Shown here: positions 1 through 12,300 of the stretch, piece after piece
Position numbering within the stretch: position 1 is the first letter of the stretch
How the letters are laid out: every line of letters starts with the position of its first letter
Assembly (NCBI RefSeq): GCF_048771995.1
Contig: NC_133030.1
Location: 58,064,001-58,128,000 of the forward strand
Length of the DNA: 64,000 bases
Source: Taeniopygia guttata
Lineage: Eukaryota; Chordata; Aves; Passeriformes; Estrildidae
Direction: 5' to 3'
The notes under the pieces: model-generated
Database searches by the model: none
The model's input: the letters and a program-made list of their open reading frames with translations, nothing else
Told to the model about the DNA's origin: nothing
Translations under genes and position numbers: made by a program

Positions 1-181
1 GATCAGAAACGTTCCATCCATAGATACTCTGCAAGCTCTGCTCTGGTAAACACTTGGATTTATCTCTTAAGAATCTCTGCCATATTGCACTTAATTTATT
101 CGAAATATTACACCCGTGTCAGAATCAATTACTATAATGCATAACAGATAAGACCACCCTGATAATTTACTTTTTACATAC

Positions 182-340
182 ATCCAGCCATCTGTCCACA
201 ATAATGTTAGCCTCATTCTCGAACGGAGGCTCCTCAAAGCTTCTCATTTTATTCAGCTGGAATTGCAGGTTTTTGCAGATCTGATTTATTCTGTCTACAT
301 CTTCAGAGTGATCATTAAATTCCTCTTTTGCTTCTTCAAT
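182..340 (-). CDS. SYNE2: SYNE2 exon C32: rod, residues 1562-1614; last exon in the window
   Basis: 159-nt phase 0-0 exon. It encodes IEEAKEEFNDHSEDVDRINQ, then ICKNLQFQLNKMRSFEEPPF and ENEANIIVDRWLD. It is one of the most conserved stretches (human NLQFYLNKMKTFEEPPFEKEANIIVDRWLD). Acceptor TTTCACAG, donor GAT|GTATGT. The next exon should begin near the equivalent of human INEKTEDYYENL and is not in positions 1-181. Confidence 0.96.
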
Positions 341-3300
341 CTGTGAAAAAGACAACATGGATATTTGTGAGCATATTTGCTTATGATTGTTTCTTCAGCA
401 AAATATTTTTGACTGATTTGCTGGTTTTTTGGGGTTTTTTTGCTTAGAAAAACAACAGCATTACATAAAATAATCTATTTTATACAATATGACGAGACTA
501 GGAATGCATCCTGTGTTGTCATATCCCTGCCATGCTGACAGGAATATTTCCCTCTTAGAAATCCATATCATTCTGTTATTGGCTGCAGAACAGCTGAGTA
601 GGAATATGGATAATTTATTTCTACGAGAGCTGAAACCACTATTTGCTTTGAAAGTCCTAAGTGCGAGATCCAACACACAGAACCTTGATTGTGGAAATAA
701 ACAATGCAGAGTGTGCTAATCATCTGAGATACTATTACAACTCTAAAATATAACCTGCATTCTGATCCTCAGGTTTTGAACTATTTACAAAAAAAAGCTG
801 AAATCCTACTTAAACACAGACACTGTCAAATATGTCACCGCCAGAAAATGAAATGTCTTTCTCCTCCTTTCTATTTAAACACCAAGCTGCTTCTTTGTGT
901 TTAAACTGGAATGTCAGTGTTTACAAACAACATGGAAGCTTCCTGGAAAAGAAACACTGACCTCTAGTGCTTGGCACCTCGATGTTAACAGCTCTTTCCT
1001 TATTTCCCACAGACATCCTGGGAAATTACATCTTCCCATGCCCACCGGGCAGGGTATGGGGAGGGGAGGGATGGCAGAGCTGCTCTCACAAACCAGAACA
1101 AAGTGGAGGATTTCCCCTGCTATAATTTTGTAGCATTCTATATAACAAAATAAGCACTGAAGGACATGCCTGTGCTGTGCCACAGCAGCTTCAGACCACA
1201 GCTCTGGGAATTGCAGAGCTCAGGGTGAGGAGGGAGGGCTGCTCCCAGAGAGGGGCTCCACACAAGCAGGGCTGGGATATGCAGGCAATGCCCCCCTGCA
1301 GCAGGAGCCCAGGTGACACAAAGTGCCCCAAGCCTCACTGGTGGGACCAAGAAGAGACCCTGCCCCAGCTAAAGGGGGCTGGCACAAGCAGACACCATCC
1401 CACTGACTGACAAAAACACCACTTACATTCCTTCTTAAATTTAACCAGCCCAGGCACTGCCTGAGAGCAAACACTCCTGGATGCTATGGGCAATGCCTCA
1501 CCAGAAAGCCTAAAAATAGGATCTGAACAATCAGTTACAAAATCCAGGATATGTGAAACCTGTGCAGTAAAATGGCCATGCTGCTGTTCACCATGGACAA
1601 CTATCCCAGTAGCTGCATTCCTTTAGCCAAGAAGCTGGCTGTCACATTTCTGACAGAAACAGTGGAAAACTTTAAATTAAATGAACAGGAGTCTAGCAGT
1701 ACCTGCTCATTCAGTATGAGTAGCTCATCAAGTAATGTAAAAGCTACTGTAAATATTTAACTGCTGATACAGACAGCTTGGAGCAAAAGGACAGGACTCA
1801 ATCTCATCTTCATATTAGATCCTAGCCCTTCCACTGGGTTTGTTTTAGTTTTTTTATAATCCCTCTCCATTAACAAGACTGATTCACTACCAAAAAAAAA
1901 AAAAAAAACAAACCCAAAACAAAACAAAAAAACAACCAAAAAATCCCCTTAAATCTACTTAAAACAAAAATATGAAGTCCCTACTTGTAGTTTGGAAGCC
2001 AAAGTGAAAGCAAGGCCATAACATCTGCCCTGAAGGCTGAGGGCACAAGGGCAACCCTGCATCTGAATGCTCCCAGGAAACAGGAAAGGCTTTTCTTTCC
2101 TTTCCACTATATTCTTGTTACTCACCTTTGCTATTAGTCTGTTCAAATTCTCCTTCCCCATGTAAGAAGTTTGCTGGGAAAGCACAACCTCCTGTTTCTG
2201 GATGATGCTGGTCAGACTCGTTTTGCAGCTTTGATACTGCTTCAGGAGCTCCAGAGCCCTTGCACACTGCTCCTGGCTATTAAAAAAGAGATGTATTATT
2301 TATGGCTTAAGATAAACCTGCAGCCTCAATCTCCTGTCTGCTTCCTTTTCCTATATTCACACATGTGGGAAGGTTGACAACTAGGTTTGAATGGGAGAAA
2401 AGGAAAGATGAACTGAACCAGTCTCAAATCCTGCAATAATGTGTGATACCTGTGTGGTATCTAGTTTTTGGAATCAGAAATGCTCTTCACCATCATATGC
2501 CTCTGTTCTACATTTAACTGTGATGAGCAGCTGTGTTCATATGATCCTCTCCACCTGAGAGGTGAGCTCAGTCACCAGTAAACTGAAATATCACATGCAG
2601 CAGATCTCACAGCAGCTGGGAGGGTGGATACCAGCCCATCCTTCAGTGGGGTATGAGAACAGGTTACTCCCACCTGTGCAAGCCATGAGAATTAACCAGA
2701 ACTGGCCAGTCCATGCAAAGCCTCTGGGCATCTTCAAAAACCATATTTGAAGCACAGATGCCCTGGGCAATCAACCACAGCTTCCCCCAGCCCCAGTCTC
2801 ACAGAGTTAGCAAACCAAGCCCCCTTTATTTTGCTCCATAAGAGACTGTTTTCCCAGCTGTCTTTTTCTATTTGTTTCAGTTTGTCTTTTCTTTTTCAGC
2901 GTGCTGGCAGGAAATTCACAGCAAATATAGAAGACACAGCATTCCCAGCAGCAGCCAGGTTTTTCTTCTGGATGCTAATTAAATACAACTGCATACCTGC
3001 TAAATGATGAGACCGTGATGTTTTTAAAAGATGCAAAATTCATGAGCTTTGGCTGCGAACTTCCATGTGCAATTCTTGGTTTAATGACAGTTTATGTCTC
3101 CACTGTACCTTTAAGGTATAGTCTAGGGTTTGGGGTTTGTTTTGATTTCACAAGCAAACTTCTTACTTGAAAATGCAATTTTCCTCCTTACCATTCAGCA
3201 AGCAAGAGCTTCGTATCCTCCCATAACCTCTCTGTAACTCTGCACTGCTCATTTGCTTCCTCTGCTTTCTCCTCATTGATCTGTGGGAGCATATTAGCAA

Positions 3301-6300
3301 TTTCTTGCATAGATTTCATTTCAGCAGCAGCACGATCCAATTCCTTTTCCAATTCTGTTAATGATTTTATCCTTTATTAGAAAAAAAAATGAAATACAGC
3401 CTTATATTAAAGCAAGCCTTTGATTTGGTTCACAATGTAATTATTAAGTTCCCTAGAAATTCATCCTGAGCTCCACATATTGTATTAAATGACATCATAA
3501 AAAGTCTAATTCAGTCTTCAATTCATGTAATCTGACACAGGCCCTCAGATGAGTTATGCTGACCTCAACACTGTGAGAAAATAATCCAAATTCTGAAGGT
3601 AGTTGGGTCTGTATGAACACAGTGAAATTAATTTGCATTAGAAAGTAAGTGCAGTCTGTCCATCTTACACTGCAGAGTTTCAGATCAGGTACATCATTGC
3701 CCAGAAAGGAGACCCATCTCCCTGTCTGACAGTTTTCTTACTGAAAACTAAGATCACAATAACCCATCTCCTATTTTTTCCTCCTCAACGCTGCTTCAAA
3801 CACACGTACATATATGAGTTTTAAAGAAAAAAAAATGGAGAATGCTTCATTTTTTAAGCTGTGATGGAATAAATAAACTCACAGCTTTTGTCAATATTCC
3901 ACAGATACTTCAAATTTCAGTGCTCTCCTGCAGAGGGGACTCAAGCAGACTCCACTGAAACTATGAAATGAGAAGAGTTTTAAAAAATAATTCACCTTTT
4001 TTGAATAGCTGGAATTGTTGGATCCTTCAAGCCTAGTTTGTTAATTCTGTCACGTAGATCCTGAACGTTTTTAAGGAGTTCACTGCTTTTTTTGGAAAAA
4101 GTCCTGTATAAATCTTTTTCTTCTGTAGGCACCTGCTCACTTGGGGTATCACAAATGGCATTTAGCTTTTTAGATAAAGTCTGAACAAGTTGTTCACACC
4201 AAGTCTTTCTCCCAGAGTCAGCATCCTCCAAACAGACATTAACACCCTTCAGGTGTTCATCCAAACATTTAGCCTCTTCTGCCATATGAGAAACTTCTTG
4301 TGCAGCCTCCCTCAAAGCTTTTCCCTGCATTTCAGGTTGATCTGGGGGATTTGGGAGACAACTGATGGAAGACTGGATCTTCCTCAGGGAGGCCATAAAA
4401 GCTTCCAGATCTTTAAGGACTGCCTCACGCATCTGCATTTTATGGCCCATTTCTTCAAGCTGGTTTTGACAGTTAATCAGAACTTTTCTTGCAGCTTGCA
4501 GGTCTAGTGGATTAACTTCATCCCCTGCTGAACTGTCGAGGCGTTCCAATTGTTTGCACTCTTCAATCTGTCTTAATATGGATCTCTGCAGCATCTGAAA
4601 TTTAGAGAATGACAAAAAGTATTAGCAAGTGAAAGAAAACATGTCCTGCGTTCAAGCTAAACCTATGACTGAAAAACAAATTATAATAGCAGTAAGAAAG
4701 TATGCTAGACAGGGTGGTTAAGACAGAAAACCTGTTCTGGATGTCAGTGGAGTGAAGGAAAAAGAACAAAATAATAAAATAAAATGGTATTCCACACACA
4801 GGGAATTTGATCAGCACTACAGAAAGCTCAAGACTCTGTCCTGCAATCAGACAAGAAGGAGAGAGAGATGATGATAGTCCTGGGACTGAAAGCAGCAGGC
4901 TCTCACAGCAGGACATCAGCCAGAGCACAGGCAGCCACAGAGATATTTATTAGTCTGCCATCTTTTCAGCTCTTCATGCTGTACTTTTGGAGCAGACTTC
5001 CATGCATTTAAATATTTCCTGGTGCAGCCTGCAGGCTCTCTGGTTCCAGCCCTCAAAGAGCAGCAGCATGTCAGGGCAGTGAAAGCCCAGATGTGCAGAG
5101 AGCTGGGCAAAAATTCTGGGCCCTTTCAGCCAAAACTGGTCAGACAGAGCACAAATGCTGTCTGCCCTACAGCTTGAGAGACCTAAACCCTACTGCACTG
5201 GAGAGCCAAGGGCAGACAAATGCAAACTTTCAGCTCTGGGTAGCTGTCAGTGTGCTCAGCCTGGAAGGTAAGCCAAGAATAAAACAGAATTCACCCTGCC
5301 CAGTGAACGAAGACCAGTGAGCATCAGATATTGATAACAGGTGAACAATTATTGCACCCACACTGAGCTTCCAAACCCATCCTGAGCTGTGCTCAGATAC
5401 TGCAGCAGATGTGACACAAGGTAGTTTGGCTGAGCTCATAAATTAACAGTACATTACATGCATGACTCCACAAAATGATATAAGGCCAGATGAGAACACC
5501 ACAAATCAGCATCAAAAAAAGATCCTAACCTACAGTGAACTGTTCACAACAATGGCTTTTACAGCAGAACCTACTGAGGGTCCCTGGCTTGCTCTACAGG
5601 ACCAATAATGTTTAAAACACAGGAACTAAAATGCCATTTCAGATTTTAGAAGGTTTGGGAAGTCTTGTCAGCAGCCCCAACCTCCTGAGTGAAAATCCCA
5701 TGAAGTTCTCTATCTTATAGATATTAAAATCTATCCTTGCTAGGGTGTGGTCTCTGCATCTTTCCTTACCTTCAGTTCACTGTCAGGAAGGTCACTGTCC
5801 ATCAGACTAAACTGGTGGATGTACTTTTTCTTCAGCCATTCATCTACTAATCGACAGACAAAGATGGATTTGCTTTCTGTTTCACAAACAATTTCCATTG
5901 CAGCCCTTAAAGAGTTCACTCTGCAAGAAAGGTAACAAAACATGAACTGGGAAAGCAAGCAAGGAAAGACACTCAATATTTTTGAGCACAAAAAGCCACA
6001 AAAATAACTGTCTAACAGATCAAATCCTCCCCCTCCTGAGGTCAGATGAGTTTTTCTCTGATGAATGAGAAAAGCAATGTGAATCATTGTGAATTTAACC
6101 AAAAGATGAAAGGAAATAACAGCAATAAATGGGACTATTGTACAGTTATGTCAGAAAGATCTGTCTCTGTTCTTCTTGTGGAGACTCACACTATCTTCCA
6201 TGTGTATATGAAAAAAGAAAAATTAAGAACAGCCTAATTTTTTTGCAATGAAGAAAATGTTAAAAATGTGCAGCTATTTTCTGCAACACACATTATTCCC

Positions 6301-9300
6301 TTCACAACACACACAATTAGTTCACAATTCCTCAGCTAATACCATAAAGTGTTGCTTTATACCTGATACTTATAATATCCTGAATTTCTTTCCACTCGCT
6401 TTGTAGCTTGTTTCTTGCCTCAGAGAGAGCAGCCTGCTGCACTTCAGACACAAGATTTTCTAAGGCAGATGAGATGTTTTCCAACTGTTTCCAACCAGAA
6501 CTGATTTCAAGGTCCAGCATTGCCTAGAAGACAAGCAGTTCTAATGCATTAATATGACCCTGTATTTCTCAGTGCACACTTCACAAAACTACAGTCACAA
6601 GAGTCTCTACAAGAACAGTGAAAACATCATCTGAAACTAAGAATATCTATTGCCTTTTTTCCCCTTCAAGACCCAATTTTTAGCTGCATGCAAATCTCCA
6701 GCAACTTTTTATGGTGACAATTTCCATGTCAAATATATGCCTTGGCTACATTTTATAAAAGGGTCAATAAATAATGGGCCAGGCATAGTTATTAAAAGAA
6801 TGAAAATATCTCCACCTAGCTATGTTCAGAAGAAAAACAAATGTAGAACTGAACAAGTTCTGAGATTTTTGATAAGGCTTTGTAGTCCTTTCAAAAAAGG
6901 CTGTGAAAAATTGCAGTAATAAACTTTTCAACATCAACTCTGCCCTTTGTTGTCGCATTAAGAATCTCACAAACTTAACCAAGTTACATGTCCTGGAACA
7001 GTTTAATTCTGCACAAACACCACTTGGTAGTTCAACTCTGATGACAAACAAAAAGTTCCTCTCTGCATTTTTTTCCCATTACACCTATTTCAGCATGCAA
7101 ACAATAAACTCAGAGCCACCAATTTCTTCTTTCAGCAACACCTGCAAAACTCCACTGCTAGGCAGCAATGCAGTTCTGTTGAATCCTAAATCCTTGATTT
7201 CCCTTCTTCTAACACATATGGTTGCAAGGATGCTGTATGCAACAGAGAAATGAGTGCTCTACATGAAAAAATAACAATTTAGGCACCAGGTATATTTTTA
7301 AAAGATGAATACTTGCCTGTAGTTCAGTCACCTTAAAGTTAAGGCATGAAGTGCCTTTTATTTCATCAGTAAAGTCAGATGCTACTTTATCTCTGCAGAG
7401 TCGTAGAAGTTCCTCCAGGTTACTTCTTTGTGTGTTAAAGCTAAGGAAAGATGCAAACACTTTCAGAGAGAATATTACTTTTAATTAAATGGAACATCTC
7501 AGGGTATGGGACTCATTAACCAGAGTATCATAAAAATAAGCACAGTTTATTGCAAATACATATTTTATTTAAGTCCAAAATAAATGAATAATGCATAAAT
7601 GAGCGACATATTGAAGAGATTGCTCATATGGCTAATCTTCAAATCTAAATGACAGCCTGCATTCTTTAAATTCAGTTTAACAAATGTAAAAATGTCAGTT
7701 CTCTAAAAAACTCGACACATTTATTTATTTTGCAATTATTAGTAAGGCAGATGCAGACTTTCCTAGCCCATGAAAAGAAGTAAAATATTCATAGCTAAAA
7801 ATGTTCTTGCTACAAAATCCTAATGCTCGAAACATTTAGTTACTGTACTGCTTCCTTATTCAGTAAACTGTAGCAGAAAAAAGAACAGGGTTCTGCATAG
7901 CAAATGTGTTTAGTACATTCAATTAACTTGTGAGATAATTTGTCTAGCACACCTTAACAACTATGCATTTTTTTTTCTTTAGAAATTACCTCTCTAACAA
8001 AGCTGGTATTGCTGAATCACCATCTTCCTCCAACGTGTCTGCACAGCTTTCTCCATTGTGATGATTCACATCTGGTTCCAAAACTGCATCTGCAGCAGGT
8101 CTTGAGGTCTGAGTAAAAATATAAAGGGTGACAGTGACCTCCACATTATCCTGTGTAATACACAGCAAAGCCCAACAACCATCTATGAGCCCCTGAAAGA
8201 AGGATTGCTTGATGTGTTTCAGAGGAGGTGAGAGATGCCATTCATGAATTCAAGAGGTGTTTAAACTCAATCACGAGCCCAAAGAGCAAATTTTGGAATG
8301 CTTGCAGCCAGCTCATTCATTCTTTTCACAGACACAGACAAATGCCTCCAACTCTTCACTAGGACTCTCTCTGTCCTCTGAAAATTGTTCACATTACTAG
8401 GACACTACGTGGGATTTTCACTTGAGCACAGCTTCCCAAATGACCCTTCCTCCTGAAAATTACTTTTTTTGCAAAATATAATTCCAGGCTGGAGGCTCAT
8501 GTCTTCTCAGGATGCCCAGTGCTGCTGCTTGCATGTTAATTTTTAATATTTACTTAGTCTACATTCACAAGCACAATGGGGTTTTGATTTCTGACCAGAG
8601 GCCCAAGGTCTTATCACAGTAAAAACAGTAAGAGGAAAAAAACACTTTTTCCTCTTGGCAATGACCTCCCTTTGACAGAGCACTGCTTTCCAACAGTAAG
8701 TCTGGGCTTCTTACCTCCTGTACCATAAGGCTGTCCACTTCTTGAGAAGAACCAGACTCTTCTCCATTCTCAGAAGCCATAATGGAGCTCCTACAAGAAC
8801 AAAATATTAAATACAAAGGGAAAAAAGAAATCCAAGCCCAAGGTTTAAAACAGTGCAGCTGTGATGAAGGATAACCAAACGTTGTACTTGCCAGTTATGA
8901 AACTTAATACTAAGTGTTCAAATGCACAGCTGGCCACAGTAATGTACGTAGCTATGCATTACCAAAACACATTAGAGTATCCCAAAATTTATGTGTAAAA
9001 ATGATTTCTATAAAGCTGCAACATGCCCTGACTCAGCCACCCACCCTTTCTGAGGGGACTGTCCTTTCCCAAGACGAGCCAGCAGTGCTGTGTAAGTGTC
9101 TGCCACCATTTGCTGAACCTTCTCCAGCCTTTTTTCACAGTCTGCAGTGAGTGTCTGCATCCCTGGGACAGTTTCTTCTGAGAGTCTTGACAATGTTTTA
9201 AGGTCTTCCAAAGACTTGTTAAGTTCCTTCATGCTGCCCTCATGTGAAAAAAAGGCCTAAACAAAGAAAAAACAATATAACAGCCTGTGTTAAGATGTTA

Positions 9301-12300
9301 GGATAAACAATTATTCTCATATATTTTTTTATACTTCCATTATCTTCTTGGTTGAGTGTTCCTAAAAGTCTAAGCTGTCAAACCAAGGATCACACACTTA
9401 TTTTATCTTGGTTCTTTCTAAAATAGAGCCAGAAATTAAATTAGGATTCTGGCAATATCATGTTCCTAATGATATTCACAGGACTACACTGACTCTTGCT
9501 TGATTTAGGAATTCATTATGTTCTGTAATTTTTAATTTTGGTCTCAAGTCTTCTTCACCCTGACATCAGATAGAAGTGTCCTACTGACTACAGAAAAAGT
9601 AGAATATTTTAAAATCATTCCTTGTCAATCATCATACTTCCTAGGGTGAATTCAAGATACACCAAAAATCTGTGAGAAAAAACAGAAAAAGGATACCACC
9701 TACTTAACAAGGGGTTAGTTCTAAAAGTCTGCAAGAACACTAATAAGCAGTCAAAGAAGGTGAAGAAATAATTTTGTTGGTTTCTTGCTCTGTGTTTACA
9801 CAACACAGAGCACAAGGGCTCTGCTCCACAGAAAATGAACCTAAAAAGGATGAAGAAGGAAAGCAAAGCATTCACAAAGAGAGGCAGAAAAGGAGTGTAT
9901 CAGGTACCTCATGCTCCTTGATGAGCCCTTTGGTTTTATCCATACTTAGGAGTTTCTTCTCTTTGCCTAACTGCTTATTGATCTTTTTTAAAGTTGCATT
10001 AAATTTCTTTTTTTCCCTTTCTACTATGAGCTGGACATAGGATACGATTTCCTGACGAGCTGCCTGCAAAATACAAAGCACGTTGTTTCCCATGAGATGG
10101 TGAGCCAGTGTTACACAGCAAGTAAAAATCAGAACACATTGTGCCAAGAAAAAACTGGCTTTCAAAGATGCTTAATGAGACCAGACAGTGGAGTCTCATT
10201 CCTGCCTTATCTCACCTCCCATCTCCTACGAACATCATCTTCCACCACCAACTTCTCATGATCAGATGAAATATGTTTCAGCAGTTCAGCTGCTTTCAAA
10301 AACTTGTCAAGAACTTTATTGTCCAGAGCATTAAAAGCTTCCTAAAAAAAACCCAAAAAAACAAAAAAAGACAAAAAATACACCATAATGAAAACCAAAC
10401 AGAACTGAATGTAACTTATTGAACTAAAAAAATTACATCAGTAGCATGTAAAACCTGTGGATAAATCAATGTACACAGCACACATGTGGGGTGTGTGGTT
10501 CTGCTGGGGGTGGCTACAAGGGCATTCTCCATCCCTGCTTACCTGCAAAAGGTTGCAGTATCAGTGGGTGCTTTATGGAGAAAAGCAGGTGCTGCTCTTG
10601 TAACAACTTTTAGGAGAAAACTTGATACCAAAGACAAAAGATGAAGGTTGCTGAACTCTGCCTCTTCCCTAGGGAATACCCGAGGCTGTATCCCATGACT
10701 GTGAGCAGTGAAAGGTCTCCATCAGCACCATGGGACCTCCAGGATGGCCTGGAATGAGCTCTGTGACCCTCCTGGCACATGGGCACCCAGCCTCTCTCTG
10801 CCACACCAGGCAACACAGATTTTGGGCACTTCCATTTCTGACACCCCTTTAGGAGATGCACATTTTGAGACAGGACATTTGATTTACCAACTACCCTCTG
10901 GGAAAAAGAGGAGACTCACTATTTATAATAACCACCCCAAGAATTCAGGCATGTCATTCTTGATGGGAAGCTTAATTATTGATCAGGCAAAAAAAAAAAA
11001 AAAAAAAAAAGTAATTTAGGACAGGGCACTGAATAAACTGCCGTACAGATTTATTTTTCTTCATTCAAGTTGTCTGCCAAGTTAATAAAGTGCTAAATCA
11101 GAAAACTGAGCAAAGCATTAATAGCTACAGAAAAAAACCTCAGTATTTTTCTTACTTCAGACTTTTAGAGACCACATAGCCCTCAGAAATACTCAGATTC
11201 AGCTGGTTCAGAACACAAACCCACCTCATATCTTGAAATACATCCTTCAGGACTTAATTTTTGACTGACAAGTTGCACAGCCTTCGAAATGGAGGCCTCA
11301 AGTTCTTTCTGCGATTCTTCAAAATTGAGCAAAGCCTCCTTCTCTGAGGGTCTTTTCTCAGATTTGGACAAGATGTTGTTCAGGTCACCCATGACAGCCT
11401 TGGAAGAAAGAGACTTTTCAGAACACACCTGAGTGTCTGTAATTAGACAGAGTTATTGCTTCATAACATCACTCAAGTTTTTCAAGTTGAGATACTGATC
11501 TTGGAAATGTTCTAGATTTTGCCCTGACAAGAGTCTGGGAGACTGATTCCAATAGTATAGAACTTTTTTTATTTTACATGACTGACAGAGTCTTCCACAT
11601 TCCATAATGCTAAAATTAAAGATATCTGTGTTTATTAAAAATTACCTCTACTTTGTCTCTGACTTCTTTAATTCGTGCCTCCAGCTCAGTGGTGTGAGGA
11701 TGCTGCTGAAACACCTGACTTGAAACATTCTGCCTCAGGGACTGCAGTATCTCTTCTGCTGCCACAACTTGGTCTAGGCACGAGGATCCTCTTGCAGCCC
11801 AACTCTGGTTTGAACAAAAAGCATTAGAAGGCTTTACAAGTGTTTATTTGTATTTTTGTTTAAACAAACTGAGTAAAAAAGCCAGCCTGGATCATGGATG
11901 GAAAGGATGGATCATGGTAAAGGAAAGCCTTACATTCCAGTTATGGTCAGTGTACTGCACTGTAAAATCTCTGTGTAGAGAGAAAGAAATTTGCTGCCAT
12001 CCACAGGGGATTCTGTTTGCTGAAGCAATTTCTTTCTGTCAGTGCAACACCTCCCATGTCCTTGCCACAGAGCCAATTAGAGATGTTTTTAAAATGTGCT
12101 CTCTCATCCAAACAGCTTCCCAAATGAAACCACACATTTGGATATGCAGCATCTGATCATGAAGTCATCCAAAAGCGAGCACACACCAAGGCTCAGGTTT
12201 CCTGCAAGGCAGGAAAGCAGCTGGGTGCTCTGCATGCAGGAGCAGTGTGCCATGTTTGAATATTTATCATGAAAAGTCGTTATTAGAACTGTTTCTATCT

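Noticed and set aside
1..181. Searched for the next SYNE2 exon (human INEKTEDYYENL region)
   Set aside because: No frame on the minus strand matches. The next exon lies outside the window.
1892..1945. A-rich stretch considered as a retroposon tail
   Set aside because: No element body or target-site duplication beside it. It is interrupted A-rich simple repeat.
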